In this document: one piece after another, positions 4,994 to 6,210 of the stretch
Layout: every line of letters starts with the position of its first letter
How positions within the stretch are numbered: position 1 is the stretch's first letter
Assembly (NCBI GenBank): GCA_027019845.1
Contig: JALUWE010000538.1
Span: 1 to 6,210 of the forward strand
From: Anaerolineales bacterium
GTDB lineage: Bacteria; Chloroflexota; Anaerolineae; Anaerolineales; JABWBV01
Length of the DNA stretch: 6,210 nucleotides
Direction of reading: 5' to 3'
The notes under the pieces: model-generated
The model's input: only the letters and a program-made list of their open reading frames with translations
What the model was told of the DNA's origin: nothing
Databases searched by the model: none
Program-made: the position numbers and the translations under genes

Positions 4994-6043
4994 ATGAAAA
5001 ACCATCGAAAGATTCTACTGTTCGGCATCATTCTGCTGGCGGGACTGGCATGTCAGGCAGCCGAACAACTATCCAGCGCCCCCACTCCCGAGCTGAACCA
5101 GACAACCGGCGACTCACCCGGCAACCAGAATTCCTCCGGTGCAGCAACCATCACCCCCACACCGTTTTTGCCCTCCGAAGCCACCATACCCGCGGTCACA
5201 CCCACGCCGGAGGTCACCCCTGCGTGGGGCGGCTATCCAGGCCCAAGCGTCCAACCGGCCATCCCCATTCCGCCACCCGTCGATCCCATCCAACAACCCG
5301 CCGGGCAAGTCAACATCCTGCTGCTCGGTTCCGACCAACGCCCCGGCGAGGGCGGCTTTAGAACCGACACGATCTTGCTACTCACCCTCAACCCCAACCA
5401 GGGCACGGTCCACATCACATCTTTTCCACGCGACCTGTACGTCTACATCCCCGGTTGGACCATGCAACGCATCAATACAGCCCAACAAAAGGGGGGCTTT
5501 GCCCTCACATCGGCCACCTTCGAATACAACTTCGGCACCCCCCTCGACCATTTCGTGATGATCAACTTCGCCGGATTCGTAAGCACCATCGACAGTTTGG
5601 GAGGCATCGATGTCAACGTTCCCCAAGCGCTCAGCGAGGGCGACTATTCCGTCTCTCCCGGCCTCGTCCACATGAACGGCGAAATGGCACTGTGGTACGT
5701 GCGCTCCCGTTACACCACCAACGACTTCGACCGCACCCGCCGCCAACAAGAAGTGCTCCTCGCCATCTTCCGCAAACTGATCAGCCTGAACGGCATCCAA
5801 AGAGCGCCCGAGCTGTACGAGCTGTACCGCGATAACGTGGTCACAGATATGGCCTTTTCGGACATGACCCCCTTCATCGGCCTGGCAAGCCAGATAGCAC
5901 AGGACACCTCCAAAGTCCAATCATATTACCTCGGCCCCCAACAGGTCACTCCATATCGGGTCCCCTCCACTGGCGCGCAGGTGCTGCTTCCCAAACGCGA
6001 GGCCGTGCTCGAAGTCATGCGCCAGGCGCTCAACGCGCCGTGA
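4994..6043 (+). CDS. LytR-CpsA-Psr (LCP) family protein, probably lipid-anchored
   Basis: LCP enzymes transfer undecaprenyl-pyrophosphate-linked polymers such as wall teichoic acid, capsule or other glycopolymers to peptidoglycan outside the cytoplasmic membrane. Residues 1-20 form a short basic and hydrophobic leader ending in LAGLAC, acceptable as a lipobox with C20 as the lipidated residue. Residues 21-105 are a Pro/Thr/Ser/Asn-rich linker. The LCP domain (about 106-260) contains NILLLGSDQRPG, FRTDTILLLTLNP and HITSFPRDLYVYIP (R146, D147). It continues with RINTA, DHFVMINFAGF, LGGIDVNVP and MNGEMALWYVRSRY (R237, R239), then DFDRTRRQQEVL (D246, R247, R249). These include the Arg/Asp residues that bind the pyrophosphate and metal, so the protein should be active. 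A C-terminal extension to residue 349 has no recognised domain. It lies 27 nt after the LysM gene; AGG (4984-4986) is 7 nt before the ATG. Its substrate polymer is unknown. Confidence 0.92.
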   Translation: MKNHRKILLFGIILLAGLACQAAEQLSSAPTPELNQTTGDSPGNQNSSGAATITPTPFLPSEATIPAVTPTPEVTPAWGGYPGPSVQPAIPIPPPVDPIQQPAGQVNILLLGSDQRPGEGGFRTDTILLLTLNPNQGTVHITSFPRDLYVYIPGWTMQRINTAQQKGGFALTSATFEYNFGTPLDHFVMINFAGFVSTIDSLGGIDVNVPQALSEGDYSVSPGLVHMNGEMALWYVRSRYTTNDFDRTRRQQEVLLAIFRKLISLNGIQRAPELYELYRDNVVTDMAFSDMTPFIGLASQIAQDTSKVQSYYLGPQQVTPYRVPSTGAQVLLPKREAVLEVMRQALNAP

Positions 6044-6058
6044 CCCCGCCCCGGGCAA

Positions 6059-6210
6059 ATGCGCCTTAAACTCGTGCTCTACACCCTGCTCCTGGGAGGC
6101 GCAACCCTCGCCTGCGCCATCCCCTGGGAAACCCCCACGCCTCCACCCCCTTCCCCCTCCCTCCCCTCCTCACCTCCTCCCCTCCTCACTCCCTCTCCTT
6201 CCCCTTCCCC
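6059..6210 (+). CDS. Probable lipoprotein with Pro/Ser-rich N-terminus, truncated at the window end
   Basis: An ATG at 6059, 15 nt after the LCP stop, opens a frame with no stop to the end of the window (50 complete codons). The first 19 residues, MRLKLVLYTLLLGGATLAC, have two basic residues, a hydrophobic stretch and a cysteine in a lipobox-like setting. After that the sequence is almost only Pro, Ser, Thr and Leu, the same kind of linker as in the two upstream exported proteins. The Shine-Dalgarno is weak (GGG at 6053-6055, 3 nt from the ATG), so translation may be coupled to the LCP gene. The functional domain lies beyond the window. A second LCP protein or another envelope protein would fit, but this is a guess. 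Confidence 0.6.
   Translation, partial: MRLKLVLYTLLLGGATLACAIPWETPTPPPPSPSLPSSPPPLLTPSPSPS
6153..6210 (+). repeat. Polypyrimidine C/T tract at the window edge
   Basis: This stretch is almost pure C and T, interrupted only by two A residues. It encodes the Pro/Ser-rich linker of the truncated lipoprotein. CCT, CCC and TCC codons dominate. It is simple-sequence DNA prone to slippage, and its purine-pyrimidine asymmetry could permit triplex structure; neither is demonstrated. Confidence 0.7.

Noticed and set aside
4552..5031. Long minus-strand open frame opposite the LysM gene tail, encoding a Val/Gly-rich protein
   Set aside because: It is the antisense image of the Thr/Pro repeat codons, has no family resemblance or ribosome binding site, and the + strand product has clear LysM domains.

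Overview
The window looks like chromosomal DNA from a Chloroflexota bacterium, most likely of the Anaerolineae type. This is inferred from three things. The independent phosphoglycerate mutase is of the archaeal type and starts in the style I associate with Chloroflexi (SKIVLLVLDGLGGLP). Exported proteins carry long Thr/Pro linkers of the TPTPTNTP kind. LysM modules have the form C-x-PP-x-GW...VQ-x-G-[DE]-TL...N-x-NC. No 16S or other marker gene is present, so the taxonomy is not proven. All supported genes lie on the + strand.

Left part (1-1543): the 3' end of a MalK/UgpC-type sugar ABC transporter ATPase is followed 26 nt later by apgM. Between them is a small heptamer tandem repeat that supplies the only nearby Shine-Dalgarno-like sequence. 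Base composition here is clearly richer in G+C than in the kinase gene further right.

Middle (1544-1956): a 413-bp non-coding region. It holds small hairpins, a good extended -10 promoter motif, a 94-bp multi-arm palindrome of the dispersed type (14-bp perfect outer arms around three inner hairpins), flanking 10-bp direct repeats and an over-represented ATGACA/TGTCAT hexamer. It probably gives the downstream genes a structured leader of about 300 nt.

Right part (1957-6210): four tightly spaced genes that look like one operon. The first encodes a membrane protein with about seven transmembrane segments, a long coiled coil and a histidine-kinase core in which the phospho-acceptor histidine is replaced by glutamine, while the ATP-binding boxes are intact. 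Then come a secreted protein with two LysM modules and a repetitive Thr/Pro tail, a LytR-CpsA-Psr (LCP) protein that appears to be lipid-anchored, and the start of another probable lipoprotein cut by the window end. Together they suggest an envelope module: a sensor or scaffold, a peptidoglycan binder and a wall-glycopolymer transferase. The shared pathway is inferred from gene order. The most notable point is the kinase-like protein without its histidine at the head of a cell-wall gene set.
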